Position numbers and translations under genes: made by a program. Below the pieces are notes generated by a model. It did not search any database. It was not told where the DNA came from and saw nothing but the letters and a program-made list of their open reading frames with translations. 64,000 nucleotides of DNA from Streptomyces sp. P9-A2 (GTDB lineage Bacteria; Actinomycetota; Actinomycetes; Streptomycetales; Streptomycetaceae), in assembly GCF_036634175.1 (NCBI RefSeq), contig NZ_JAZIFX010000001.1, positions 4,898,001 through 4,962,000 of the forward strand, read 5' to 3'. Position 1 is the first letter of the stretch. Every line of letters begins with the position of its first letter. Positions 33,846 to 44,427 of this stretch are shown here, one piece after another.

Positions 33846-36701
33846 GTGGACGAATACGCGGGGCGGGTCCTCGCCGACCGCTACCGCCTGCCGTTGCCGC
33901 CCTCGGACGAGTACGAACTGACCGAGACCCGCGCCTTCGACACCTACAGCGGGCAGGAAGTCCTCGTCAGGCAGGTCCCGTTGCCGGAGGTCGTCGAGGC
34001 CGAGGTGCTCGACGCGGAAGGACTGCCCGACGGTTTCACGGCGCGTGACGGAAGCGCCCGCCGGGCCGGCGGGCGTACGGCCGACCGCGCGGGCGCGCGG
34101 AGGCCCGCCGACCCCGTGGTGCGGCGAGCGGTCGAGGCCGCGCAGGCCGCGGCGGCCATCCCCGACCATCCGCGGCTGGACCAGGTCTTCGACGTGTTCG
34201 CGGAGGGCGGTTCCCTCTGGATCGTCAGTGAACTGGTGTCCGCCCGTCCGCTGGCGGCGCTGCTGGCCGAACGGCCGCTGACCCCGTACCGGGCGGCCGA
34301 GATCGCCGCCGACGTTCTGATGGCCGTACGGGTCCTGCACGGCCACGGCTGGGTGCACCGGAACATCACCACGCGCACGGTGCTGGTCTGCGACGACGGC
34401 CGTGTGATGCTGACCGGTCTCGCGGTCGGCGCGGCGGAAGAGGCACTGTGCGGGTACGACCCGGTCCCTGCTCCTGACACGTTCCTTCCGGAAACCGCCT
34501 CTCCGGGCAGGGCTCTTCCGGGTACGGCTGTCCCGAACCCGGCGGTACCGGGCGCGGGATCGGGCTCGGGCTCGGCAGCCGAGGCCTTGGGACCCGTGGC
34601 ACCCACGGGAACCGGTATTCCGGCACAGGCGCCGGGGCGCACTCCGTCGTGGCCGCCCGGCTTCACCGCCGACCCCGCGCCCGGTTCTGGTCCCGCACAC
34701 CGTTTCGGTACCGGTCCCGCCCAGGGGCCGGGCTCCGAACCGAATCCTGATGCCGTGCGGAGGGCCGCCATCGAGGCGCGGGCCGGTCGGCTGCCCGGGG
34801 GCGGGGCGACGGACCCGGGCAGTGGGGCCTCCGCCGCGGCGGAACCGCGGGCCGTGGACGGCGCCGGAGACGTGAGGGCCGCCCGCGCGGGGGCGATCGC
34901 CGCGTACCGTGCGGGAGCCCGTGCCGCCGCCCGGGTGCAGGAGGCACAGCGGTTGGACCGGACCGCCCTGCCCGGTGCCGCTCCCGCCACCGAGGGCGGC
35001 GGCCCGGCCGCCCTCGCACCGCACACCAATGGTTCGTCGGGCACCCCGGGCGGTAGTGGGACCGGTGCGCTCCCGCCGGGGCTGATCGCCGACCCGTACG
35101 GGGTGGAGGCCACCGGCCGGTACGGTGCCACGTCCCGCCGTGCTCCCGCCGTCGAACCGGGCACCGACAGCCCACCGTTGCCCAGTGGCAGTGGCAGTGG
35201 CAGTGGCAGTGGCAGTGGGAACGGGAACGTGGGTGGTGGCGTTCCCGGCGGGGGCGACGGGTACGGGCGTACGGCCCTGCCGCCCGGCGGATTCGCACCG
35301 GCACCCGCGCTCGGCCCCGCGGCCGGAGCGACAGACCCGGCCGGGGCCGCACTGCCCGACGGAGCCGTCCCGGCCGCCCGCTGGGACGAGCCGGCGGCCC
35401 ACGTACCCGCGCGCCGGGGCCCCACCACAGCGTTGGCCGCCGAGCGGGCACGACAGACGCGGATGGCCGTCGTCGGTCCCGTGACGGAGCGGTGGGCGCC
35501 GGAGCAGGCCGGGCCCGTGCACGAGAACTGGCGACTGGCCGCGCCCATCGGCCCCGCGACCGACCTGTGGGCGCTGGGCGCGCTTCTGTTCCGGGCCGTA
35601 CAGGGGCACGCGCCCTATCCGGAGGAGTCGACGGCCGAGCTGGTGCAGATGGTGTGCGCCGAGCCCGCCGCGTTCGCCGAGGAGTGCGGGCCGCTCAGGC
35701 CGGTCGTGGAGTCGCTCCTGCGCCAGGATCCCACCGAGCGGCTCGACTTCGAGGAGCTGCGCGGCTGGCTGCGTTCGCTGGTGCGGTCGGCGCCCGAGCC
35801 GGAAGCCGGCATGCACGTCATAGCGGCACCCCCGGTCGACACCAGCCGGCTGCCGATCGTGCGCCGTCGGGGCGAGCTGGTGCGCAGGCGCCGCGCCGGG
35901 CTGCCCGCGCACCACGGACGGCACAAGCGGGCCAAGCAGGATTCGGGGTCCCCACGACGGCTGGGCCGTACCCTGCTCCTGCTGGTGCTGCTCGCCATGG
36001 CCGCCGCGATCACGTACGCCGTGATGTTCATGCCGAAGGCCGGCGAGGAGACCTCGGGCACGGGGGCGGCCGACCGTACCGGCGCGGCCGGTGCGACCGG
36101 CGAGGCGACTCCGTCGCAGGAGGCGGGCGGCGCGCCGGGAGCCGGTGACTCATCGGCGGAGCCGCAGGATCCGAAGAACCCGGAGGGCGGCACCGGGGAG
36201 TCCGGCGCGGCCGACGAGACGCAGACCACCGGCCCCGACGATTCCGGTGTCCCCGAGGGCTTCACCCTGCGCGAGGACCCGGAGGGCTTCCGCGTCGCCG
36301 TGGCGAAGGGCTGGCAGCGCACCGGGAAGAACGGCAGCGGTCAGGTCCTCTACTCCAGCGGCACATTCGAGTTGATCGTCGTACCCGGCCGGGACAGCGC
36401 CGCGCAGTACGGAGACGACCCGATGGCCTATCAGCGGGACGACGAACGCGAGCTCCAGCCGTACCGCGACTCCAGCTGGGCCACCTCCACCGGTCTGAAG
36501 ACCATCAAGGTGGGCGGACGGGCCATGGCGGAGGGCCAGTTCACCTGGACCGGCGACAGCGGCGAGCTGTACATCCGCAACCTCGCGGTGCTGATCGACG
36601 GCCGGTACCACGTGCTGCAGGTGCGCGGCCCGGAGGGCGAACGGGACGAGGTCACCCGGCTGTTCGAACAGGCCTCGGTGACCTACCGGTTCACCGGCTG
36701 A
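33846..36701 (+). CDS. Membrane pseudokinase with large disordered insertion
   Basis: 951 residues; GTG 33846 with GGGGGAGG at four bases. The fold is kinase-like (YELTETRAFDTYSGQEVLVR, AEIAADVLMAVRVLHGHGW, then ATDLWALGALLFRAVQG), but key residues are lost. The ATP-binding Lys position reads VLVRQV (Arg42), the catalytic HRD is HRN (Asn173) and DFG is TGL (Thr190). An Ala/Pro/Gly-rich insertion of about 350 residues, including a Gly-Ser tandem run, occupies the activation-segment region (about 205-555). A membrane helix lies at about 709-730, followed by the family's extracellular C-terminal domain (GFTLREDPEGFRVAVAKGW). It is likely a non-catalytic receptor or scaffold for the neighbouring kinases. 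Confidence 0.88.
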   Translation: MDEYAGRVLADRYRLPLPPSDEYELTETRAFDTYSGQEVLVRQVPLPEVVEAEVLDAEGLPDGFTARDGSARRAGGRTADRAGARRPADPVVRRAVEAAQAAAAIPDHPRLDQVFDVFAEGGSLWIVSELVSARPLAALLAERPLTPYRAAEIAADVLMAVRVLHGHGWVHRNITTRTVLVCDDGRVMLTGLAVGAAEEALCGYDPVPAPDTFLPETASPGRALPGTAVPNPAVPGAGSGSGSAAEALGPVAPTGTGIPAQAPGRTPSWPPGFTADPAPGSGPAHRFGTGPAQGPGSEPNPDAVRRAAIEARAGRLPGGGATDPGSGASAAAEPRAVDGAGDVRAARAGAIAAYRAGARAAARVQEAQRLDRTALPGAAPATEGGGPAALAPHTNGSSGTPGGSGTGALPPGLIADPYGVEATGRYGATSRRAPAVEPGTDSPPLPSGSGSGSGSGSGNGNVGGGVPGGGDGYGRTALPPGGFAPAPALGPAAGATDPAGAALPDGAVPAARWDEPAAHVPARRGPTTALAAERARQTRMAVVGPVTERWAPEQAGPVHENWRLAAPIGPATDLWALGALLFRAVQGHAPYPEESTAELVQMVCAEPAAFAEECGPLRPVVESLLRQDPTERLDFEELRGWLRSLVRSAPEPEAGMHVIAAPPVDTSRLPIVRRRGELVRRRRAGLPAHHGRHKRAKQDSGSPRRLGRTLLLLVLLAMAAAITYAVMFMPKAGEETSGTGAADRTGAAGATGEATPSQEAGGAPGAGDSSAEPQDPKNPEGGTGESGAADETQTTGPDDSGVPEGFTLREDPEGFRVAVAKGWQRTGKNGSGQVLYSSGTFELIVVPGRDSAAQYGDDPMAYQRDDERELQPYRDSSWATSTGLKTIKVGGRAMAEGQFTWTGDSGELYIRNLAVLIDGRYHVLQVRGPEGERDEVTRLFEQASVTYRFTG

Positions 36702-36869
36702 CCCGGCTCCGTACGCCTCCGCGGTCGCCGCCGTCGCATCTGCCACCGCCCGTTTCCCGCAGTGGGAACCATCACAGTGCGGTTTCCATGGCCCGCCCGG
36801 TGTTCCCAGGCCGGACCCCGGAAACCTAACCTGACCCTGTCAAGACCATTGCGGGGCAAGGTGAATCAG

Positions 36870-38783
<1,914 letters not shown>

Positions 38784-38858
38784 CCCCGCTGGGACAGGCC
38801 ACGACCCCCGGGGGAATCCGACGGTCCGGATCCGCGACGGGTTCGCGACGGCCATGGC

Positions 38859-38900
38859 GACGGTTCCGTGACGACGGTTCCGTGACGACGGTTCCGTGAC
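38859..38900 (+). repeat. Three tandem 14-bp repeats
   Basis: Three head-to-tail copies of GACGGTTCCGTGAC just upstream of kinase gene 4. Each unit is itself nearly palindromic (ACGG-TTCCGT). Could be an operator array or simple slippage. Confidence 0.6.
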
Positions 38901-38943
38901 GACGGGGCTTGGCCGGATAGGCCTACCGGAGGGATGACATCCG

Positions 38944-40335
38944 GTGGGGCATGATGGCCCCATGGTGACCGAGGGGGAGCCCGGAAGCGGGCCCGCACGG
39001 CACAACACCCGTGTCATCGCGGGCCGTTATCGCCTGGAGGCGAGGCTCGGACGCGGCGGCATGAGCGTGGTGTGGCGGGCGACCGACCAACTGCTCGGGC
39101 GTGGCGTAGCCGTCAAGGAACTCCCCCTGGACGAGACGCTCTCCGCGGCGGAGGCGCGGCGGCAGCGGGACCGCACCCTGCGGGAGGCACGGGCGCTCGC
39201 CCAGTTGAGCCATCCGCACATCATCGTCGTCCACGACGTCGTCGAGGACGACGACCGTCCGTACATCGTCCTGGAGCTGATCGACGGCGGTTCGCTCGCC
39301 GACCGTATCGCCGTACAGGGCCCGGTCGACGCGGTGGAGGCCGCGCGCATCGGCATCGACCTGCTCGGCGCACTGCGCGCCGCCCACGCGGCGGGCGTCC
39401 TGCACCGCGATCTCAAACCAGCGAACGTGCTGCTCGAGTGCGGCACCGGCCGGGTCGTCCTCACCGATTTCGGCATCGCCCGGGTCGCGGGCGCCACCAC
39501 GCTCACCGAGTCCGGCTCCTTCGTCGGCTCGCCCGAGTACACCGCCCCCGAGCGGATGTCCGGGGCCAGGACCGGACCCGAGTCCGATCTGTGGTCGCTG
39601 GGCGCGCTGCTGTGCACGGCGCTCAGCGGCGAGTCGCCGTTCCGCCGGGACTCGATCGGCGGGATCGTGCACGCGGTCGTGGCCGACGAGATACGGCCAC
39701 CCTCGCAGGCCGGCCCGATCCTGCCCGTCGTACGCGGCCTGCTGGAGCGGGACCCCGACCGGCGGCTGGACGCGGACCGCGCGGAGGGGATGCTGCGGCT
39801 CTTCCTCGAGACCGGCCGCACACCGGAGTCTCCGCCGCTCGGGTACCTGCCGTCCGGACATCTGCCGTCCGGACATCTGCCGTCCGGGTACCTGCCGTCC
39901 GGATATCCGGCGCGCGGGCGGGGCCGAACTCGTCGGCCGCCCCCGGAGCGGCGAGCAGCGGCCGGGTGGGGACGCACCCCCGACGACCTCGCCGTCACCG
40001 TCGTGCGCTCGCCGGGGCGGCCCACGAGGAGCGTGCTCGTGGCCGCGCTGGCCGCCGCCGCGCTGATGGGCGCCGGGGTGTCCGCCGCGGTCCTGCTCCT
40101 GGACCGCGAGGGTGACGGGAGCGGTGGCGGGGGCGGCGGAGGTGGTACGCCGTCGAGCACCGGGTCGCTGACACCCGCGAGCCGGCCCCCGGAGCCCCGC
40201 CCGTCCCGTACGGCCGGCCCGTCCCGTACGGCCGGCCCCTCCGCTTCTCCCGCTTCTTCGGTTTCTCCGGTTTCTTTCACAGGGATGCCGCTTTCGGGAT
40301 ATGTGGCGTCCGGCACGGCGTCGTCCGACGTGTAG
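38944..40335 (+). CDS. Membrane Ser/Thr protein kinase 4, without C-terminal sensor
   Basis: 463 residues from GTG 38944 (GGAGGG at ten bases; ATG 38962 possible). Complete kinase: GRGGMSVVWRATDQ, Lys58 in VAVKEL, HRDLKPAN with Asp156, and DFGIARVAG with Asp175. The linker contains four LPSG[HY] repeats (39841-39905). A single membrane helix (about 363-387) is followed only by a short Gly/Pro/Ser-rich tail of about 70 residues. It therefore lacks the extracellular domain present in the other members of the array. Confidence 0.92.
   Translation: MGHDGPMVTEGEPGSGPARHNTRVIAGRYRLEARLGRGGMSVVWRATDQLLGRGVAVKELPLDETLSAAEARRQRDRTLREARALAQLSHPHIIVVHDVVEDDDRPYIVLELIDGGSLADRIAVQGPVDAVEAARIGIDLLGALRAAHAAGVLHRDLKPANVLLECGTGRVVLTDFGIARVAGATTLTESGSFVGSPEYTAPERMSGARTGPESDLWSLGALLCTALSGESPFRRDSIGGIVHAVVADEIRPPSQAGPILPVVRGLLERDPDRRLDADRAEGMLRLFLETGRTPESPPLGYLPSGHLPSGHLPSGYLPSGYPARGRGRTRRPPPERRAAAGWGRTPDDLAVTVVRSPGRPTRSVLVAALAAAALMGAGVSAAVLLLDREGDGSGGGGGGGGTPSSTGSLTPASRPPEPRPSRTAGPSRTAGPSASPASSVSPVSFTGMPLSGYVASGTASSDV
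39841..39905 (+). repeat. 15-bp in-frame tandem repeats
   Basis: Four to five copies of a CTGCCGTCCGGACAT/GGGTAC-type unit encoding LPSGH/LPSGY in the juxtamembrane linker of kinase 4. In-frame, length-variable repeats of this kind are prone to strain variation. Confidence 0.75.
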
Positions 40336-40433
40336 TCGCATAAAGGTAGATAAGCCACGGACGGGGTCACGGGTCTGTGACCGGACGGCACCCGCTGTGG
40401 CTCCGCGACGGTCTGGCGCGATATGGATGGAGC

Positions 40434-42293
40434 ATGAGCAGCAACGGGGGAGCCCGCCACGGCGCGGCCGACGAGCCAACGAGTTTTGGTCTGCAACCGC
40501 CGAAACCGAGCCCGAACCCGCCCGCGTCCGTGCCGCATCCGGGCAACCCGTACGCGGCGCCCACGCAGGTGGTTCCGCAGCAGTCCCGGCAGCAACCGCA
40601 GCAACCGCAGCAACCGAACCGGCAGGCGCCGGCCGGGCCGCCGGTGCCGCCATCGGCCCCGTCGCTGCCGGCGCGTCATGAGCCGCCCGGCCACGACTCG
40701 TCCCGTCATGAGCCGTCGCACCCTCGGCCGCCGCAGGACGAGCCCGGTGTCGGTCGGCTCATCGCCGGTCGTTACCGGCTGCTTTCCAAGCTCGGGCACG
40801 GCGGTATGGGCACGGTGTGGCGGGCGGCGGACGAGACGGTGGACCGCGAGGTCGCCGTCAAGGAGCCCCGCGTCCCGGACCACCTTCCCGAACGCGAACG
40901 CGCCAACGCGTTCGAGCGCATGCGTCGCGAGGCCCGTGCGGCCGCCCGGCTGGATCACCCCGCAGTGGTCAACGTCCATGACGTAGCGGTCGTGGACGGG
41001 CAGCCGTGGATCGTGATGGAGCTGGTCCAGGGCCGTTCCATGGGCGCCGTACTGCAGGAGGAGGGCACCCTCTCGGCACGCGAGGCGGCCAGGGTCGGTC
41101 TGGAGGTGCTCGGCGCGCTGGAGGCCGCGCACGCGGCCGGCATCCTGCACCGGGATGTGAAACCGGACAACGTCCTGCTCGGCCGGCACGACCGGGTCGT
41201 CCTCACCGACTTCGGTATCGCCCAGATCGAGGGTGAGACCAGTCTGACCGACACCGGCGGCTTCGTGGGCTCACCCGAGTACATCGCGCCCGAGCGGGTG
41301 CTGGGCCAGCGTCCCGGACCCGCCTCCGACCTGTGGTCCCTCGGGGTCGTGCTGTACGCGGCGACGGAGGGAGTCTCGCCGTTCCGGCGCAGCAACACGC
41401 CCGCGACACTCCAGTCCGTCCTCAACGCCGTGCCCGCGTCGCCCGCCGCCGCGCAGGGTCCGCTGGCCGAGGTCATCACGGGCCTGCTGCAGAAGGACCC
41501 GGCACACCGCCCGAACGCCGCCCGGGTGCGCGCGCTGCTGGACGCCGTCGCGAACCCGCCGGCACCCCAGCCCACGCAGATCGTTCACGCCCCGGCCCTC
41601 GGCGACGGCACCGGGCCCGGTACCGGTACCGGTGCCGGCAGTGGATCCGGAGGCAAGGGCATCCGGATCGGCTACAAGACGCTGAGCGGACTGGTCGCGG
41701 CGGTCGTCGCCGGAGCGGTGGCCGCGTATCTGGTGATCGCGGATCCGTTCGCGGGACCGCTGCCGGACGACTGGAAGACCCACAAGGAGAAGGACGTCGC
41801 GGCGTCCGTGTCGGTGCCGAAGGACTACCAGCGCACCGTGCCCGACCCGGAGAAGTCCCTGGGCGGCGACAAGGAGCACTGGGTCAGGTACACGGACCAC
41901 AGCGGCAGCATCTGGATCGGTCTGACGCTGGACCGGAAGGCCGAGGACACCCGCAACAGCATCGAAGCCTCCGCCGATGCCGAGATGTACGACGACAACA
42001 AGAGCTTCAAGGAGAGCGGCAATTACGCCCTTGACATGCCGCAGGGCTCGGAGACGAAGCCGAAGCCGGACCTCACGTACAAGGGGAAGAAGGCCGCGGA
42101 GAACACCGTCGTCTACCAGACGAACGACAGCCAGAACCCCCGCCCCCGCGAAATGCGGATCTTCTACTACATGACGTCCGGCGAGGACATGTACAAGCTC
42201 ACCGTCAGCTACCCGGGCAAGGGTGACTTCACGGAGCGCGGGCGCGAAGTGGCGGAGACCGTGATCGCCAACCTGGACGTCGACGAGCTCTGA
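40434..42293 (+). CDS. Membrane Ser/Thr protein kinase 5
   Basis: 619 residues from ATG 40434. An N-terminal Pro/Gln-rich cytosolic region of about 105 residues (SRQQPQQPQQPNRQ, RHEPPGHDSSRHEP) precedes the kinase, unlike the others. Kinase: GHGGMGTVWRAADE, Lys143 in VAVKEP, HRDVKPDN with Asp241, and DFGIAQIEG with Asp259. Gly-Thr linker, membrane helix at about 419-437, then an extracellular domain (DVAASVSVPKDYQRTVPDPE, WIGLTLDRKAEDTRNS, MRIFYYMTSGEDMYKLTVSY) of the same type as in kinases 1-3. Confidence 0.93.
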   Translation: MSSNGGARHGAADEPTSFGLQPPKPSPNPPASVPHPGNPYAAPTQVVPQQSRQQPQQPQQPNRQAPAGPPVPPSAPSLPARHEPPGHDSSRHEPSHPRPPQDEPGVGRLIAGRYRLLSKLGHGGMGTVWRAADETVDREVAVKEPRVPDHLPERERANAFERMRREARAAARLDHPAVVNVHDVAVVDGQPWIVMELVQGRSMGAVLQEEGTLSAREAARVGLEVLGALEAAHAAGILHRDVKPDNVLLGRHDRVVLTDFGIAQIEGETSLTDTGGFVGSPEYIAPERVLGQRPGPASDLWSLGVVLYAATEGVSPFRRSNTPATLQSVLNAVPASPAAAQGPLAEVITGLLQKDPAHRPNAARVRALLDAVANPPAPQPTQIVHAPALGDGTGPGTGTGAGSGSGGKGIRIGYKTLSGLVAAVVAGAVAAYLVIADPFAGPLPDDWKTHKEKDVAASVSVPKDYQRTVPDPEKSLGGDKEHWVRYTDHSGSIWIGLTLDRKAEDTRNSIEASADAEMYDDNKSFKESGNYALDMPQGSETKPKPDLTYKGKKAAENTVVYQTNDSQNPRPREMRIFYYMTSGEDMYKLTVSYPGKGDFTERGREVAETVIANLDVDEL

Positions 42294-42683
42294 GCCGGTC
42301 CGGTCCGGGCAGGGCTGTGCCGCGCCCGGCACGGGCAGGGGCACGGGCAGGGGTACGGGTACGGGCGCGAAGCAGTCCTCGCCGACACGGCGTAGGGCCC
42401 GGACGAGCTGCGTATCCGGGTCGTGCGGCTGATGCTCCTAGCCGACGAGGACCGCATGTACGTAAGAGGTCCGTGTCGACATGCCCGAGGGCGCGCCCGG
42501 GGAAAGGGAGGGGGCGACGGTGTCCGAGGGAGCTCGCGACCTGCTCGAGATCGAGGTGGGCCGGTCGTCAACGCCCTGATCAGCGGGTTTGTTGCCAGCA
42601 TTCACTGGCGGGGTGTGTGAGTAGTCCGTGAATCTGTTACTGCCGGGTACACAAAGTGTTCGCGCGGGCATACCCTGCGGCTC
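42294..42683. other. Intergenic region before gabD
   Basis: No supportable gene. A Gly/Arg simple-repeat run (GGCACGGGCAGGGG-type, 42329-42362) opens it. Short open stretches such as DELRIRVVRLMLLADEDRMY could be debris of a lost gene. The gabD promoter is presumably in the AT-richer part at 42585-42665. Confidence 0.4.
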
Positions 42684-44297
42684 ATGACGGACGCGCAGAC
42701 CCGGGACAAGACCGGTACCAATCCTCTCGCCCCCGCCCCGGCGGGCGCCCGGACCGCGGTCGACGTGGTCACGCCCGAACTGGTCGCCCAGCTCACCAAG
42801 GGCGTCGTCGGGTCCGGGCGGACCGCCGGCCACACGCCGTTCACCGGCGAGAAGCTGGCCGACCTGCCCGAGTCGACCCCCGAGGACGTGCAGCGGGCCT
42901 TCGAGACGGCCCGCGCCGCCCAGGCCGTGTGGGAGCGGACCCCGGTACGTCAGCGGGCCGCCGTGCTGCTCCGCTTCCACGACCTGCTCCTGGAACGCCA
43001 GGCCGAGGTGCTCGACCTGATCCAGCTGGAGACCGGCAAGGCCCGCCTGCACGCCCACGAGGAGATCCAGGGGGTCTCCGTCGCCGCCCGTCACTACGGC
43101 CGCCGGGCCGTCGCGTATCTGCGGCCCAAGCGGCACGCGGGTGCCATGCCGGTCCTCACGAAGGTGACCGAGCGGCGTCACCCGCGTGGTGTCGTCGGCC
43201 AGATCGCCCCTTGGAACTACCCGCTCGAACTGTCCGTCGGTGACGCGCTCCCGGCGTTCGTCGCGGGCAACGCGGTCGTGATGAAGCCCGACACGGAGAC
43301 CTGCCTCACCGCCCTGTGGGCCCGTGACCTGCTGATCGAGGCCGGACTGCCCGCCGACCTCTTCCAGGTCGTGCTCGGTGAGGGACCCGTCGTCGGCCCG
43401 GAGGTCGTCAAGCGCGCCGACTACGTCTCCTTCACCGGCTCCACCCGCACCGGCCGCGAGGTGGCACAGATCGCCGCCTCCCGGCTCGTCGGCGTGTCCC
43501 TGGAACTCGGCGGCAAGAACGCCATGCTGGTCCTGGAGGACGCCGACCTGGACAGGGCCGCCGCGGGGGCCGTCCGCGCCTGTTTCTCCTCCGCGGGCCA
43601 GCTCTGCATCTCCGTCGAGCGGCTGTACGTCAACGAGTCGGTCGCCGACGCCTTCCTGGAGCGCTTCGCCGCCCGGACCCGCGCGATCCGCCTCGGCACC
43701 TCCCTGGCCTACGGCGCCGACATGGGCTCCCTGGTCGGCGAACGCCAGCTGGACGCGGTCACCCGGCATGTGGACGACGCCGTCGCCAAGGGCGCCAAGG
43801 TGATCGCGGGCGGCACGGCACGCCCGGACGTCGGCCCTTATTTCTACGAGCCGACCATCCTCGACGGCGTCGACGAGACCATGAGCGTCTGCGCGGAGGA
43901 GACCTTCGGCCCGGTCGTCTCCCTCTACCGCTTCGGGTCCGACGACGAGGCCGTCGAACGCGCCAACGCCACCCCGTACGGCCTGAACTCCTCGGTCTGG
44001 ACGAAGGACGCCCGGCGCGGCGGCGAGGTGGCCGCCCGGCTGCGCACCGGCACGGTCAACATCAACGAGGGATACGCGCCCGCCTACGGCAGCGTCCAGT
44101 CGCCGATGGGAGGCATGAAGGACTCCGGCCTCGGCCGCCGGCACGGCTCCGAGGGCATCCTCAAGTACACGGAGGCCCAGACCGTCGCCCACCAGCGGCT
44201 GCTGCCCATGGCCCCCGCCCTGGGCATGGACGACGAGCAGTACGCGGCGTTCATGAGCCGGAGCCTGCGCCTGATGAAGGCCTTCCGCTTCCGCTAG
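42684..44297 (+). CDS. gabD: Succinate-semialdehyde dehydrogenase (NAD(P)+)
   Basis: 537 residues. Aldehyde dehydrogenase superfamily: GQIAPWNYPLELSVGDALPA (substrate/NAD entry), NAVVMKPDTETCLTALWA, FTGSTRTGREVAQIAA (cofactor), Glu274 in SLELGGKNAM (general base), Cys308 in SSAGQLCISVERL (nucleophile) and the C-terminal SPMGGMKDSGLGRRHG. It oxidises succinic semialdehyde to succinate in the GABA shunt. It is about 50-60 residues longer than E. coli GabD, with an extra N-terminus typical of the actinobacterial subgroup. The GMC oxidoreductase gene follows 130 bases downstream. Confidence 0.93.
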   Translation: MTDAQTRDKTGTNPLAPAPAGARTAVDVVTPELVAQLTKGVVGSGRTAGHTPFTGEKLADLPESTPEDVQRAFETARAAQAVWERTPVRQRAAVLLRFHDLLLERQAEVLDLIQLETGKARLHAHEEIQGVSVAARHYGRRAVAYLRPKRHAGAMPVLTKVTERRHPRGVVGQIAPWNYPLELSVGDALPAFVAGNAVVMKPDTETCLTALWARDLLIEAGLPADLFQVVLGEGPVVGPEVVKRADYVSFTGSTRTGREVAQIAASRLVGVSLELGGKNAMLVLEDADLDRAAAGAVRACFSSAGQLCISVERLYVNESVADAFLERFAARTRAIRLGTSLAYGADMGSLVGERQLDAVTRHVDDAVAKGAKVIAGGTARPDVGPYFYEPTILDGVDETMSVCAEETFGPVVSLYRFGSDDEAVERANATPYGLNSSVWTKDARRGGEVAARLRTGTVNINEGYAPAYGSVQSPMGGMKDSGLGRRHGSEGILKYTEAQTVAHQRLLPMAPALGMDDEQYAAFMSRSLRLMKAFRFR

Positions 44298-44427
44298 CCG
44301 GCTCGGTGCGGCGGACAGCCGCCGGACAGTCACACACAGCCGCGGACAGCCGCACACAGCCGGCAGCAGGCGACAGAGTCCCGTCCGGCGGGCAGCCCCG
44401 CACCGCAGCTTTCGACGAGGAGAGCAC

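Noticed and set aside
31002-35924. 1640-residue open frame on the minus strand across two kinase genes
   Set aside because: It is antisense to clearly recognisable kinase sequence; the length results from high third-position GC. Only its last 150 residues (31002-31469) show independent protein signal, reported as a remnant.
42294-42683. Possible short gene before gabD (DELRIRVVRLMLLADEDRMY)
   Set aside because: No start signal and frame breaks nearby; too little to call.
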